This document shows, piece by piece, positions 25,544-33,730 of a DNA stretch of 48,471 nucleotides. The notes under the pieces are model-generated. The model saw only the letters and a program-made list of their open reading frames with translations. It did no database searches and was not told the DNA's origin. Within the stretch, counting starts at the first letter, position 1; every line of letters starts with the position of its first letter. The stretch comes from Acidimicrobiia bacterium. GTDB lineage: Bacteria; Actinomycetota; Acidimicrobiia; Acidimicrobiales; Bin134. Made by a program: the position numbers and the translations under genes. The DNA lies in assembly GCA_022827405.1 (NCBI GenBank), contig JAJDTA010000145.1, positions 1 to 48,471 of the forward strand, in the 5' to 3' direction.

Positions 25544-27915
25544 TGGTCCTGGTATCTCCTCAAGGCCCGGGGGATGGTGATCACGCCCGCGCCGGCGATC
25601 ACCACCGCGGCGATGGTGGGGATCCACATCCATGCCGGGGGCCCGTCCAGCTCAAAGAACCTCCGCGCCAATGGCCACACCATCACGATCAGATACGACC
25701 CGCCCATGGCCGCGGCCAGGCCGATCTTCCACGGCCGCAGCGGGCGGCTGATCACCACCAAGATCACCAGACCCACTCCCAGCAGGGTGAACGTGGCCAC
25801 GGTGCGGGCCTCGGGCAGGGTGACCTCGTCATGGCGGCGGGCGATCTCGTAGACGAAGAACGACGCCACCGCAGCCAGCACCCCGGCAGGGACGGAGAAC
25901 CGCAGCACCCTGGTCAGAAAGCCAGGACGGATCAGCTCGGTGCTGGGGGCCAGGGCCAGAAACAGGCCCGGCACGCCGATGGAGAATGTGCCCACCAGGG
26001 TGAGGTGGCGGGGGAGGAAGGGGTACTCCACGGTGAAGATGCCCACCAGCACGGTGAGCAGCACGGCGTAGGCCGCCTTGGTCACGAACAGGTTGGCCAC
26101 CCGCTCCACGTTGTTGATCACCTTGCGGCCCTGGGCCAGCACCTCGGGCAGGGTGGCGAACGAGTTGTCGAGCAGCACCAACTGGGCCACCGCCCGAGTG
26201 GAGGCCGAGCCGCTGCCCATGGCGATGCCCATGTCGGCATTCTTCAAAGCCAGCACGTCATTCACGCCGTCGCCGGTCATGGCCACGGTGTGGCCTCTCG
26301 ACTGGAGCGCCCCCACCATGGCCTGCTTCTGCTGGGGGGTGACCCGGCCGAATACCGCGTTCTCAGACAGTGCCCTGGCCATCTCGTCGGTGTCTTCGGG
26401 CAGGTCCCGGGCATCCATGTGGCTTTGGGCGTTGGGGATGCCGGCCCGCTGGGCCACCGCGGCCACCGTGGCGGTGTGGTCGCCGGAGATCACCTTGAGG
26501 TTCACCCCTTGCTCCCGGAAGAAGGCCAGGATCTCGGGGGCATCGGGCCGGATGGTGTCCTCCAGCAGGATCAGCGCGAGCGGGGTCCGATCCTCGGGCA
26601 GCATCTCGTCGGCCAACGGCTCGGGGCTGCGGGCCAAAAGCAGGGTGCGCCGACCGGCTTCCGCGTGCACAGCCACCCGGTCCATCACCAGGGGGAAGTT
26701 GCCGGCAATCACATCGGGGGCGCCGAAGTAGAAGGCGCCGTGGCTGCGGAACTCCATGGCCGACCACTTGCGCGCGCTGGAAAACGGCGTGGCCCCCACC
26801 GGAGTCCAGCCACCGGCATCGCCGCCGTCGGGCGCGGGGTAGGCGTCGCGTACGGCCAGCATGGTGGCGTTGGGGGCCTCATCGGCATGGGCCAAGGCTC
26901 CGAGCGCGGTGGCTACCAGACCGGGTTCGACGTCGGGCAAGGTCTCCACCTCGCCGAAACTGATGTGGCCGGTGGTGATGGTGCCGGTCTTGTCGAGGCA
27001 CAGCACGTCGGTGCGGGCCAGCAACTCCACGGTGGCCAGCTCCTTGGCCAGCGCCCGACGGCGGGCCAAGGCGATGACCCCGGCCACGAACGAGAGGCTG
27101 GTGAGCAGCACCAGACCGTCAGGCACCATGGCCACTGCGGCGGCCACCGTGCCCTGGAGGGCGTTCTGCCAGCGGTCCTCGGTGTCGAGCAGCACCAAGA
27201 TCAGCAACGCCGATGCCGGCGGGATGATGATGATCAGCCAGCGCAGTACGGTGTCGATACCCCGGCGCAGCTCGCTGTTGACCAGGGTGAAGCGCCTGGC
27301 CTCTTCCGACAGAGAGCTGGCGTAGGACTCGGCGCCGATACGGGTGGCCTGGTACCTCCCGCTGCCCGCGGCCACGAAGCTGCCCGACAGCAGCTCGTCG
27401 CCGACCTCCTTCTCAATGGGATCAGCCTCGCCGGTGAGCAGCGACTCGTCGGCCTCCAACCCGGAAGATGTCAGCACCTCCCCATCCACCACCACCTGAT
27501 CGCCGGGGGCCAGCTCCAGCACTTCGTCGGCCACCACCTCGCTGACGCCAACTTCGGACACCTCCCCGTCGCGCACCACCCGGGCCTTGGGCGCGCTGAG
27601 CACCGCCAGCTTGTCCAGCTCGCGCTTGGCCCGGATCTCCTGGGCCACCCCGATGACCGCATTGGACACCACCACTCCAACGAACAGCCCGTCGCGGGGA
27701 AACCCGGCGATCAAGATGGCGGCAAACAGCGCCAGCATGATGCCGTTCACCGGGGAAAACACATTGGCCCGCAAAATCTGGGGCAGCGTGCGCACCGGGG
27801 CATCCGGCACTTGGTTGGTGCGCCCCGCGGCCACTCGCTCAGCCACCTGTTCGCTGGCCAGCCCTCTTGCCGGGTTCACCTCGGCTGTCGGGTGCGGAGC
27901 GGTCTCAGGGGCCAT
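25540..27915 (-). CDS. CtpE-like P-type cation ATPase
   Basis: A 791-residue P-type ATPase. The phosphorylated residue is Asp308 in DKTGTIT, the actuator loop reads LTGEADP (TGEA instead of TGES), and GDGVNDVLALKNADMGIAMG is the hinge. Transmembrane helix M4 carries PDGL where calcium-type pumps have PEGL. About ten hydrophobic segments fit a P2-like topology with a long C-terminal bundle. Mycobacterial CtpE, linked to calcium, is the closest type recalled. The ion is not proven. The stop overlaps the next gene. Confidence 0.9.
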   Translation of the reverse strand: MAPETAPHPTAEVNPARGLASEQVAERVAAGRTNQVPDAPVRTLPQILRANVFSPVNGIMLALFAAILIAGFPRDGLFVGVVVSNAVIGVAQEIRAKRELDKLAVLSAPKARVVRDGEVSEVGVSEVVADEVLELAPGDQVVVDGEVLTSSGLEADESLLTGEADPIEKEVGDELLSGSFVAAGSGRYQATRIGAESYASSLSEEARRFTLVNSELRRGIDTVLRWLIIIIPPASALLILVLLDTEDRWQNALQGTVAAAVAMVPDGLVLLTSLSFVAGVIALARRRALAKELATVELLARTDVLCLDKTGTITTGHISFGEVETLPDVEPGLVATALGALAHADEAPNATMLAVRDAYPAPDGGDAGGWTPVGATPFSSARKWSAMEFRSHGAFYFGAPDVIAGNFPLVMDRVAVHAEAGRRTLLLARSPEPLADEMLPEDRTPLALILLEDTIRPDAPEILAFFREQGVNLKVISGDHTATVAAVAQRAGIPNAQSHMDARDLPEDTDEMARALSENAVFGRVTPQQKQAMVGALQSRGHTVAMTGDGVNDVLALKNADMGIAMGSGSASTRAVAQLVLLDNSFATLPEVLAQGRKVINNVERVANLFVTKAAYAVLLTVLVGIFTVEYPFLPRHLTLVGTFSIGVPGLFLALAPSTELIRPGFLTRVLRFSVPAGVLAAVASFFVYEIARRHDEVTLPEARTVATFTLLGVGLVILVVISRPLRPWKIGLAAAMGGSYLIVMVWPLARRFFELDGPPAWMWIPTIAAVVIAGAGVITIPRALRRYQDQ

Positions 27916-27987
27916 CAGGCTTTGAAGTTATCGGCTCGGGCTCGAAACAGAAGGATTCGCCATCGGCCAGGCGAGCCACCCAATCGT

Positions 27988-29376
27988 TCACTGCCAGATA
28001 CGCAGGGAGCCCTCAACGGTGGCGGCGGCGATCGACAGCGTGCCGTCGGGGCGGATCAGCACGGCGATGTTGGTGGCCAGCGTTCCTCCCAAGGGGCGAC
28101 TCCACATGTCCACGGCACCGTCGGGGCCGTGGCGGACGCCGGCGATGTTCTGTCGGTCGAGGGTGGGGACGATCACCTCTATGTGGCCGTCCCGGTCGAC
28201 GTCAGCGGCCAAGGCCTGTTCGAGGTTTCGGGATCCGAATTCATGGGACCGATAGCCGGTTCGGGTGGCGACCACCGGCAATTTGCCCCCGACCAGAGAC
28301 AGGAATCGGACCGACCCGTCGTCGTCGGGATAGAGGACTTCGACTATCTCGGTCTCCCCGTTGGGGCCGAGCGGTCCGACGGCCACCAGTTGCCGCCAGC
28401 CCAAGAGGCGGTCTACCGGCTCGCTGGTCGCCACCACACCGCTGCCGGTGCTCGATGCGACCACGATCCAGGCGTCCCGGTCATTGCTGACAACGAGGGC
28501 CACATCGTCTATCCCATCGCCGTTCACATCGGCCAGCAGGGGAGCGATGGACTCGATGACGTCATCCCCCGACCGGTAGATCGTCTGCACCTCGTTCACC
28601 CCCACGGTGACCACCACCGCGGTGTTGGCCTCGAGGTTGTCGCCCAGCGAGGAGTGGGGATACCGGTCGGTCGGCTCGGCCAGTACCAAAACCTGCTCGG
28701 GGCTGATCTGGACGACCCGGGAGTCGGGCAGAACCTCAAGGTCGGGCCGCCACAGCGTGCCGTCGGGCTCAAGGACGGTGAGCCGTTGGAGGTTGTCCAC
28801 ATAGGCGGCGCGGTTACCGGCCAGATACACAGGAACGCTGTTGGGCGACGCATTGGCCGGCGTGGTGGCCAGGCGCACCGAACTGCCCTGGACGGCCAGC
28901 ACCGGCGGCTGGCCGGGCACCAGCCGATCACCGGGAATGTCGATCTCCACCGGCTGGCCTCCGACGGGAACTTGGTAGCCCACCACCGTGCCGTCGGCCA
29001 GGGCCACCGCCCAGACGTCGCCGTCGGGAGCGCTGGCGCCGGTCACCCACGTGGGTTCGCTGTCGAGGCTTATGTCTTTGGTGGTCACCTGCTGGATGAA
29101 TCCGGTGCCCAGCCCCAAGCCGGTGGCCAGCCGGTTGCCATCGGGCTGGTACACGGGATCGGCGTGGGTCACCGGGCCGAGGTTGGCAGTAGGCGTGGCG
29201 GTCGGGATGGGCGTGGAGGAAGGCGGGGGAGCGGCAGTAGCGATGTCGGCCGGGGAGTTGCCCGAGTCGCCGCCGCAGGCCCCAATGAGCGCGGCAACGA
29301 GGGCGACAAGGGCCGCGATCAACACAGCCGAGGGCCGGCGCAACACCGCGGGTGCGCGGGTGGCGCGGCGGCTCAT
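27988..29376 (-). CDS. FG-GAP/VCBS-repeat lipoprotein
   Basis: A 462-residue predicted lipoprotein. A hydrophobic signal ends in LIGACGG, followed by a Pro/Thr/Ala linker (about residues 45-65). Two calcium-binding-like repeats stand out: ADVNGDGIDDVALVV and ADVDRDGHIEVIVPTL. These beta-propeller repeats often bind surface ligands or partners. It is last in an operon with a Nudix enzyme and SDR. The start overlaps the Nudix stop (ATGA). Confidence 0.8.
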   Translation of the reverse strand: MSRRATRAPAVLRRPSAVLIAALVALVAALIGACGGDSGNSPADIATAAPPPSSTPIPTATPTANLGPVTHADPVYQPDGNRLATGLGLGTGFIQQVTTKDISLDSEPTWVTGASAPDGDVWAVALADGTVVGYQVPVGGQPVEIDIPGDRLVPGQPPVLAVQGSSVRLATTPANASPNSVPVYLAGNRAAYVDNLQRLTVLEPDGTLWRPDLEVLPDSRVVQISPEQVLVLAEPTDRYPHSSLGDNLEANTAVVVTVGVNEVQTIYRSGDDVIESIAPLLADVNGDGIDDVALVVSNDRDAWIVVASSTGSGVVATSEPVDRLLGWRQLVAVGPLGPNGETEIVEVLYPDDDGSVRFLSLVGGKLPVVATRTGYRSHEFGSRNLEQALAADVDRDGHIEVIVPTLDRQNIAGVRHGPDGAVDMWSRPLGGTLATNIAVLIRPDGTLSIAAATVEGSLRIWQ

Positions 29377-30095
29377 GTCCGCTCGAACCGCCAGCCGCCC
29401 TCATGCAGGGTTAGGCGATGCCGGGGGCCGGGCGCGCTGGTGTCATTGGTGTCGTAGCCGGCGTCGCCGTGCCACATCGACACCGGGACTTTGCCGTCGA
29501 GGCCGATGTGGGTGGCGTAGTGCGGGATGTCGTCGGCTCGGCCCCGTGCCGCGGCCAGGGCATGGTCGACGGTGGGATGCTCGGATAGCTCCATCAAGGT
29601 GATGTACGTGGGAGGGACCATCTCGATCTCGCCGGCCGCGTGGCGGGCCAGGGTGTCGGCCGGGCGCCACCAGGCGTGCTCTTTGATCTCGCCACCGTCC
29701 ACAGTGACCGCGCCGGCGGGCGCGGGAGCGAGGAAGAACCAGGTGGCGAACCGTTTGTTGATGGTGGTGGGCGGCACCCAATGGGAGTAGGGCACCAGAT
29801 CGTCAATGGCAACGGCCAGGTTGGCCTCCTCGGCGGCTTCTCGAACGGCAGCAGTCCGGCTGGCGGCAAATATGTCATAGGGCCGCTCGGCGGGGTAGTC
29901 GTCGTCGTCCACCCGGCCGCCGGGGAACACCCACATGCCGCCGACAAAGCTGAGCTTGGAATTGCGCCGCATCATCAGGGTCTCCAACCCCTCGGGGGCA
30001 TCGCGCAAAATGACGACGGTGGCCGCAGCCACCAGCTCCGGGGCATTCTCGTCCTGGCCAGCCCAGTCAGTGAACCGCTGTCGCTCGCCGCTCAT
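29373..30095 (-). CDS. Nudix hydrolase
   Basis: A 240-residue Nudix protein. FVGGMWVFPGGRVDDDD precedes the box, whose end is AAVREAAEEANLAV (REx2EE signature). A loop of about 10 extra residues lies between the Gly and the Glu, as in NUDT19-like acyl-CoA diphosphatases. That subgroup assignment is inference. It is translationally coupled on both sides: start overlapping the upstream SDR stop, stop overlapping the lipoprotein start. Confidence 0.85.
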   Translation of the reverse strand: MSGERQRFTDWAGQDENAPELVAAATVVILRDAPEGLETLMMRRNSKLSFVGGMWVFPGGRVDDDDYPAERPYDIFAASRTAAVREAAEEANLAVAIDDLVPYSHWVPPTTINKRFATWFFLAPAPAGAVTVDGGEIKEHAWWRPADTLARHAAGEIEMVPPTYITLMELSEHPTVDHALAAARGRADDIPHYATHIGLDGKVPVSMWHGDAGYDTNDTSAPGPRHRLTLHEGGWRFERT

Positions 30096-30931
30096 GGGGG
30101 ATCAGCTCCGATCATGCGGCTCCGGACCTCGGGGTCGGTCACAAACACCGGGGCATTGTCGTCACCCAGCATGGCCAGCTTCACCGACATCCCCCCGTCC
30201 ACGGACAGCACCTGCCCGGTGATGTAGCTGGCCTGGGGCGAGAGCAAGAACACCGCTGCGGCGGCGATCTCCGCGGGGTGGCCCCGGCGCCCGAGAGGGA
30301 TGGCCCGCTTGGCCGCTTCGGGGGACTCCTCATCACCAGCGCGAGGAGTGGTGATGGTGCCGGGGGCGACCGCATTGACCCGGATGCCGTGGTTACCCCA
30401 CTCCACGGCCATGGTGCGGGTAAGCGAGTTGAGCCCGGCTTTGGCCGCGCCGTAGGCAGCCAGGAAGGGCTGGGAGGCCAGGCTGCTCACCGAGGAGACG
30501 TTGACCATCGCCCCGCCTGTGCCGGCGTCGATCATGGCCTGGGCCACCGCCCGGTTGAGGAATGCCACATAGCGGAGATTGTTGGCCATGACCCGGTCCC
30601 AGCCCTGGTGGTCGATGTTCACCAGGGGGCCGAAGTCGTCTATGCCGGTGCCGCCAGCCACGTTGATGAGCCCGTCGATGCGGCCGTGGGCGTCTAACGC
30701 GGTTCGAACGACGGCCGCGGGGGCATCAGGATCGGTGAGATCGGCCTGGACTTTGGCTACCGGTCGGGAAAGCAGGTCGAGCTTGTCCAGCTCCTCTGGA
30801 GACCGCTCTACGGCCACCACCTCAGCTCCGGCAGCTAGTGCAGCCTCACACGAACAGGTGCCTATTCCCCCTCCTCCGGCCCCGGCCACGATCACGGTGG
30901 CGCCGGTGAGATCAACAACGGGTTTCGCCAT
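30092..30931 (-). CDS. SDR-family oxidoreductase
   Basis: A 279-residue short-chain dehydrogenase/reductase. VIVAGAGGGGIGTCSCEAAL is an atypical but recognisable cofactor turn. NVSSVSSLASQPFLAAYGAAKAGL gives Ser, Tyr and Lys. The C-terminus ITGQVLSVDGGM is standard. ATG 30931 (MAKPVVDLTG) is preferred over two upstream in-frame starts because TAGGGT lies seven bases before it. First gene of the SDR-Nudix-lipoprotein operon. Confidence 0.88.
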   Translation of the reverse strand: MAKPVVDLTGATVIVAGAGGGGIGTCSCEAALAAGAEVVAVERSPEELDKLDLLSRPVAKVQADLTDPDAPAAVVRTALDAHGRIDGLINVAGGTGIDDFGPLVNIDHQGWDRVMANNLRYVAFLNRAVAQAMIDAGTGGAMVNVSSVSSLASQPFLAAYGAAKAGLNSLTRTMAVEWGNHGIRVNAVAPGTITTPRAGDEESPEAAKRAIPLGRRGHPAEIAAAAVFLLSPQASYITGQVLSVDGGMSVKLAMLGDDNAPVFVTDPEVRSRMIGADPP

Positions 30932-30938
30932 CTCCATC

Positions 30939-30944
30939 ACCCTA
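30939..30944 (-). promoter_or_regulatory. Leaderless -10 box of SDR-Nudix operon
   Basis: TAGGGT on the minus strand, seven bases before ATG 30931. It overlaps the alternative GTG start at 30940, which makes that start unlikely. Confidence 0.5.
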
Positions 30945-31043
30945 CGGCCTGTCGCCCTAGCTGCCCTGTCATGAAGAAATCAACGCCACGGGAACAGCCC
31001 TGGCAATATGAGGCGTCGGAAAATCAGAAAGCGGGTAACGGCC

Positions 31044-31877
31044 ATGAAAGAGCTCAACGGCAAGGTCGCCGTGGTCACCGGGGCGGCCAGCGGGATCGGA
31101 TTCGCGATGAGCGAGCGGTTCGTATCCGAGGGCATGTCGGTAGTGATGGCCGACGTAGAAGAAGAGGCGCTGGCCCGGTCGGCCACCCAGCTCGAGTCTG
31201 AGGGCGCCGATGTGCTGGGCGTGTTGTGCGATGTGAGCGACGCGGCCTCGGTGAAGGATCTGGCTGAGCAGACGCTGTCGGCCTACGGCGGAGTGCATGT
31301 GGTGTGCAACAACGCTGGGGTGGGGCCTGGTGGCCTGATGTTGGAGACCACCGTGGAGGAGTGGGAATGGATCGTGGGCGTGAACGTGATGGGCGTGGCC
31401 CATGGTGTGATCACGTTCGGCCCGATCTTGGCCGAGGCCGGGGAGGGCCACATCGTGAACACTGCTTCGGAGGCCGGATTGGTCACCAACTCGGCGCTGG
31501 GCATGTACTGCGCCACCAAGCACGCCGTGGTGGGGTTGAGCGAGTCGCTGTGGCGGGAGTTGCATCCCCTGGGTGTGGGGGTGTCGTGCCTGTGCCCCAA
31601 TTTGGTGAACACCCAGATCTTCCGGTCGGAGCGGAATCGACCTTACGACGCCAAGTTGACTGCCACCCAGAACGCCATCATGACCCCGATGCGGGAGATG
31701 CTAAGCGCCCGGGGCATCGCACCCTCCCAAGTGGCCGCCAACGTGTTGGACGCCATCACCGAAGACCGGTTCTGGGTGTTCACCCACGACATCACGCCGG
31801 AGGCAGCCGCAGTTCGCTTCACCGACATCGAGGCCCGCCGCAACCCCACAGACCCCTACGAAGGGGCCGAGTTCTAG
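31044..31877 (+). CDS. SDR-family oxidoreductase
   Basis: A 277-residue SDR. VAVVTGAASGIGFAM is the cofactor turn, NNAGVGPGG the structural motif, and YCATKHAVVGL the catalytic Tyr/Lys. The acidic residue after the second strand (MADVEEEA) suggests NAD preference. The ATG at 31044 begins right at the fold. An in-frame ATG at 31008 is possible. The dioxygenase-like gene follows after 44 bases with its own promoter. Confidence 0.88.
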   Translation: MKELNGKVAVVTGAASGIGFAMSERFVSEGMSVVMADVEEEALARSATQLESEGADVLGVLCDVSDAASVKDLAEQTLSAYGGVHVVCNNAGVGPGGLMLETTVEEWEWIVGVNVMGVAHGVITFGPILAEAGEGHIVNTASEAGLVTNSALGMYCATKHAVVGLSESLWRELHPLGVGVSCLCPNLVNTQIFRSERNRPYDAKLTATQNAIMTPMREMLSARGIAPSQVAANVLDAITEDRFWVFTHDITPEAAAVRFTDIEARRNPTDPYEGAEF

Positions 31878-31909
31878 GTCTGCATCAGGGATTCGTGGAT
31901 CCGGTGAAC

Positions 31910-31915
31910 TAGGTT
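31910..31915 (+). promoter_or_regulatory. Leaderless -10 box of PhyH-like gene
   Basis: TAGGTT ends six bases before ATG 31922. Confidence 0.5.
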
Positions 31916-31921
31916 TCAGTC

Positions 31922-33130
31922 ATGGCTGTAGTGGACCACGCCCCCCGACTTCCCCTGTTCGACACCCTGGACTTCGACGACTTCCACTCAAATGACCTGC
32001 CTCGGCGCTTGGCCGCGGGCAATGGGGCGCTGGCTGCGAGCATTGGCTCCGGGGCCTTGGTCAAGAGCTTCGCCTGGCGGCTGACCGACGGTCGGTCGGT
32101 GACCTACGTGGTGAGCGACGATGGGGTGGAGATCCGTCCCGGCGACGATGCCGAGCTGGTGGTGGAGGTCAGCGAGGAGAACTGGTCGAATTACGTGGCC
32201 GAGCTGTGGACCTGGGTCGGGCTGCTGTATGCCGAGGCCGCCGAGATGATTCGGGGCGATTTCGGGCTGTTTGAGGACTTCGAGCCGGTGCTGTTGGCCA
32301 TGTACCACGGCCGTCCCCTGTACGAGGGTTGGGAGCCCACGGTGGACTTGTCTCGCAGCTTTACCCTCGACGACGACCACGAGGAGATGAGCCGGTTCCT
32401 CGACGAGGCCGGATTCCTCCACATCCAGGGTGTGTTCAGCGCCGAGGAGATCGAAGCCCTGCGGGCCGAGGTGGAGCGCCAGCGAAGCGCGGCCACCCCC
32501 GACGACCACCGGTCTTGGTGGGCCACCAACGCCGGTGGCGAGGAGGTGTGCTGCCGGGTGACCCACATGGACGACCGCAGCGAGCTGATGCTCGAGCTGA
32601 TCGGCGATCACCGTTTGGACGCCATCGGCGCGTTGGGCGGAGACGACTTCGCCGCCTATCCCGAGCGGGGTGACGGCGTGTCGGTGGTCATCAAACTGCC
32701 CAGCATCGTGGAAGGCCTGGCCGACCTGCCCTGGCACCGGGACTGCGGCACCGGAGGGCACTCGATCACCTGTCCCACGGTGAGCATCGGCATCCAGCTC
32801 GACGAGTGCAGCGAGGCCAACGGCCAGCTCCACTATCTGGCCGGTTCCAACAAGTCGTCCAACCGGGCGCGCGAGGTGCGAGACGACTGGCCCACGGTGG
32901 CCATCAGCGCCTCGCCAGGCGACGTCACCGTGCACTACGGCCATACCATGCACGGCGCCCCGCCCCCTACTGCGGCCCCCGAATCCGGTGGCCGACGCAC
33001 CATCTACGTGGGCTACCACCAGCCCATCTGGGCCGAATTCATTCCCCCCGGCCAGGGTTACAACGACATCTTGTTCAAGGACGGCGGCCGCATCAAGAGC
33101 CCCGAGGAGTTCCAAGAGCAGAACAGCTAG
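31922..33130 (+). CDS. Phytanoyl-CoA dioxygenase-like oxygenase with N-terminal extension
   Basis: A 402-residue Fe(II)/2-oxoglutarate-type dioxygenase. The iron triad is His272 and Asp274 (WHRDCG) plus His344 (HTMHGA), and RRTIYVGYHQ near residue 361 supplies the 2-oxoglutarate Arg. Residues 1-140 form a separate domain with an SCP2-like look (DGRSVTYVVSDDGVEIRPGDDA), an unusual fusion. Such enzymes hydroxylate aliphatic acids or terpenoids. It converges on the UGSC gene. Confidence 0.82.
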   Translation: MAVVDHAPRLPLFDTLDFDDFHSNDLPRRLAAGNGALAASIGSGALVKSFAWRLTDGRSVTYVVSDDGVEIRPGDDAELVVEVSEENWSNYVAELWTWVGLLYAEAAEMIRGDFGLFEDFEPVLLAMYHGRPLYEGWEPTVDLSRSFTLDDDHEEMSRFLDEAGFLHIQGVFSAEEIEALRAEVERQRSAATPDDHRSWWATNAGGEEVCCRVTHMDDRSELMLELIGDHRLDAIGALGGDDFAAYPERGDGVSVVIKLPSIVEGLADLPWHRDCGTGGHSITCPTVSIGIQLDECSEANGQLHYLAGSNKSSNRAREVRDDWPTVAISASPGDVTVHYGHTMHGAPPPTAAPESGGRRTIYVGYHQPIWAEFIPPGQGYNDILFKDGGRIKSPEEFQEQNS

Positions 33131-33164
33131 AGGACAGTCCGGCTGCCCGGCTGTTCAGCTGTTC
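33121..33164. terminator. Weak convergent terminator candidate
   Basis: GAACAGCT (33121-33128) and AGCTGTTC (33157-33164) are perfect inverted arms 28 bases apart between two convergent genes, and they overlap both gene ends. A tandem CTGTTCAG repeat (33151-33166) forms the right arm. No T-tract. Confidence 0.25.
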
Positions 33165-33711
33165 AGCGAACCAACAGCCGGTCGACGATCTCTTCGAGCA
33201 GGGGCTCTAGCTTCTTGGCGATGGCGTCTTTGTCCTCGCTCAAATAGTCGTGGGGGATGACCACCCGGGGGACGTCGGGCATGCCCAAAGAGCGGGCCAC
33301 GGTCTCAGCGGCCACCGTGAAGGGCTCGGTGACCACGGTGACGGTGGGGATGCCCAGCCTCTCCAGGTTCACGGCGTCGAGCACACTGCCCGACGTGCAT
33401 GAGCCTCATTTGGCCAGGCCGTTGACCACCCCCGCACAGGCCCGGAACGAGGCGAGCATCTCGTCGCCCGCCGGGCGGCTGAGCACCGGCTTGTGCTGGC
33501 GGACCACCGCGTCCACATCCAGGCGATGGCGGAATTCCTGCTCCAGCACCTCGGTGTAGCGGGTGAAGTCGGGGCCCGAGGAGGGGTTGTACTCGTTGAC
33601 CAAGAATCCGATGGTCAGCGGCCCCTGGGAGTGACCCCGCCGGGACGCCAGGGCGTCGTCGTTGACCACCACCTGGCCCCGGGGATCAACCAGCTCTCCG
33701 ATCGACTTCAC
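33163..33711 (-). CDS. UGSC-motif selenoprotein
   Basis: A 182-residue protein if the in-frame UGA at 33406-33408 is read as selenocysteine. The junction reads VVNGLAK-U102-GSC-TSGSVLDAVNLERLGIP. This is the signature that names the UGSC (seleno)protein family, in which Cys can replace Sec. N- and C-terminal halves are both family-like, so this is one gene, not two. The GTG start has a Shine-Dalgarno (CAGGA) 9 bases upstream and lies 19 bases after the partner gene. The biochemical role is not established. A U-x-x-C centre suggests redox chemistry or thiol/acyl transfer. A strong SECIS-like hairpin follows the UGA. Confidence 0.92.
33375..33395 (-). promoter_or_regulatory. SECIS-like hairpin of UGSC gene
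   Basis: On the minus strand CGTCGGGC pairs with GCTCGACG over 8 bp (one G-U) around the loop AGTGT. The loop G lies 19 nt after the UGA. It is the strongest of the three SECIS candidates. Confidence 0.75.
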
Positions 33712-33730
33712 GCTCTAAATCCTGCCAGCT

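Noticed and set aside
25831-29457. A 1208-codon plus-strand open frame opposite the ATPase and lipoprotein genes
   Set aside because: It is antisense to two well-supported genes. High third-position GC leaves long shadow frames, and its His/Gly-rich sequence matches no family.
11386-33408. Reassignment of TGA to tryptophan or glycine in this organism
   Set aside because: Many genes end normally in TGA, including tight ATGA overlaps, and all four internal UGAs stand at Cys/Sec positions.
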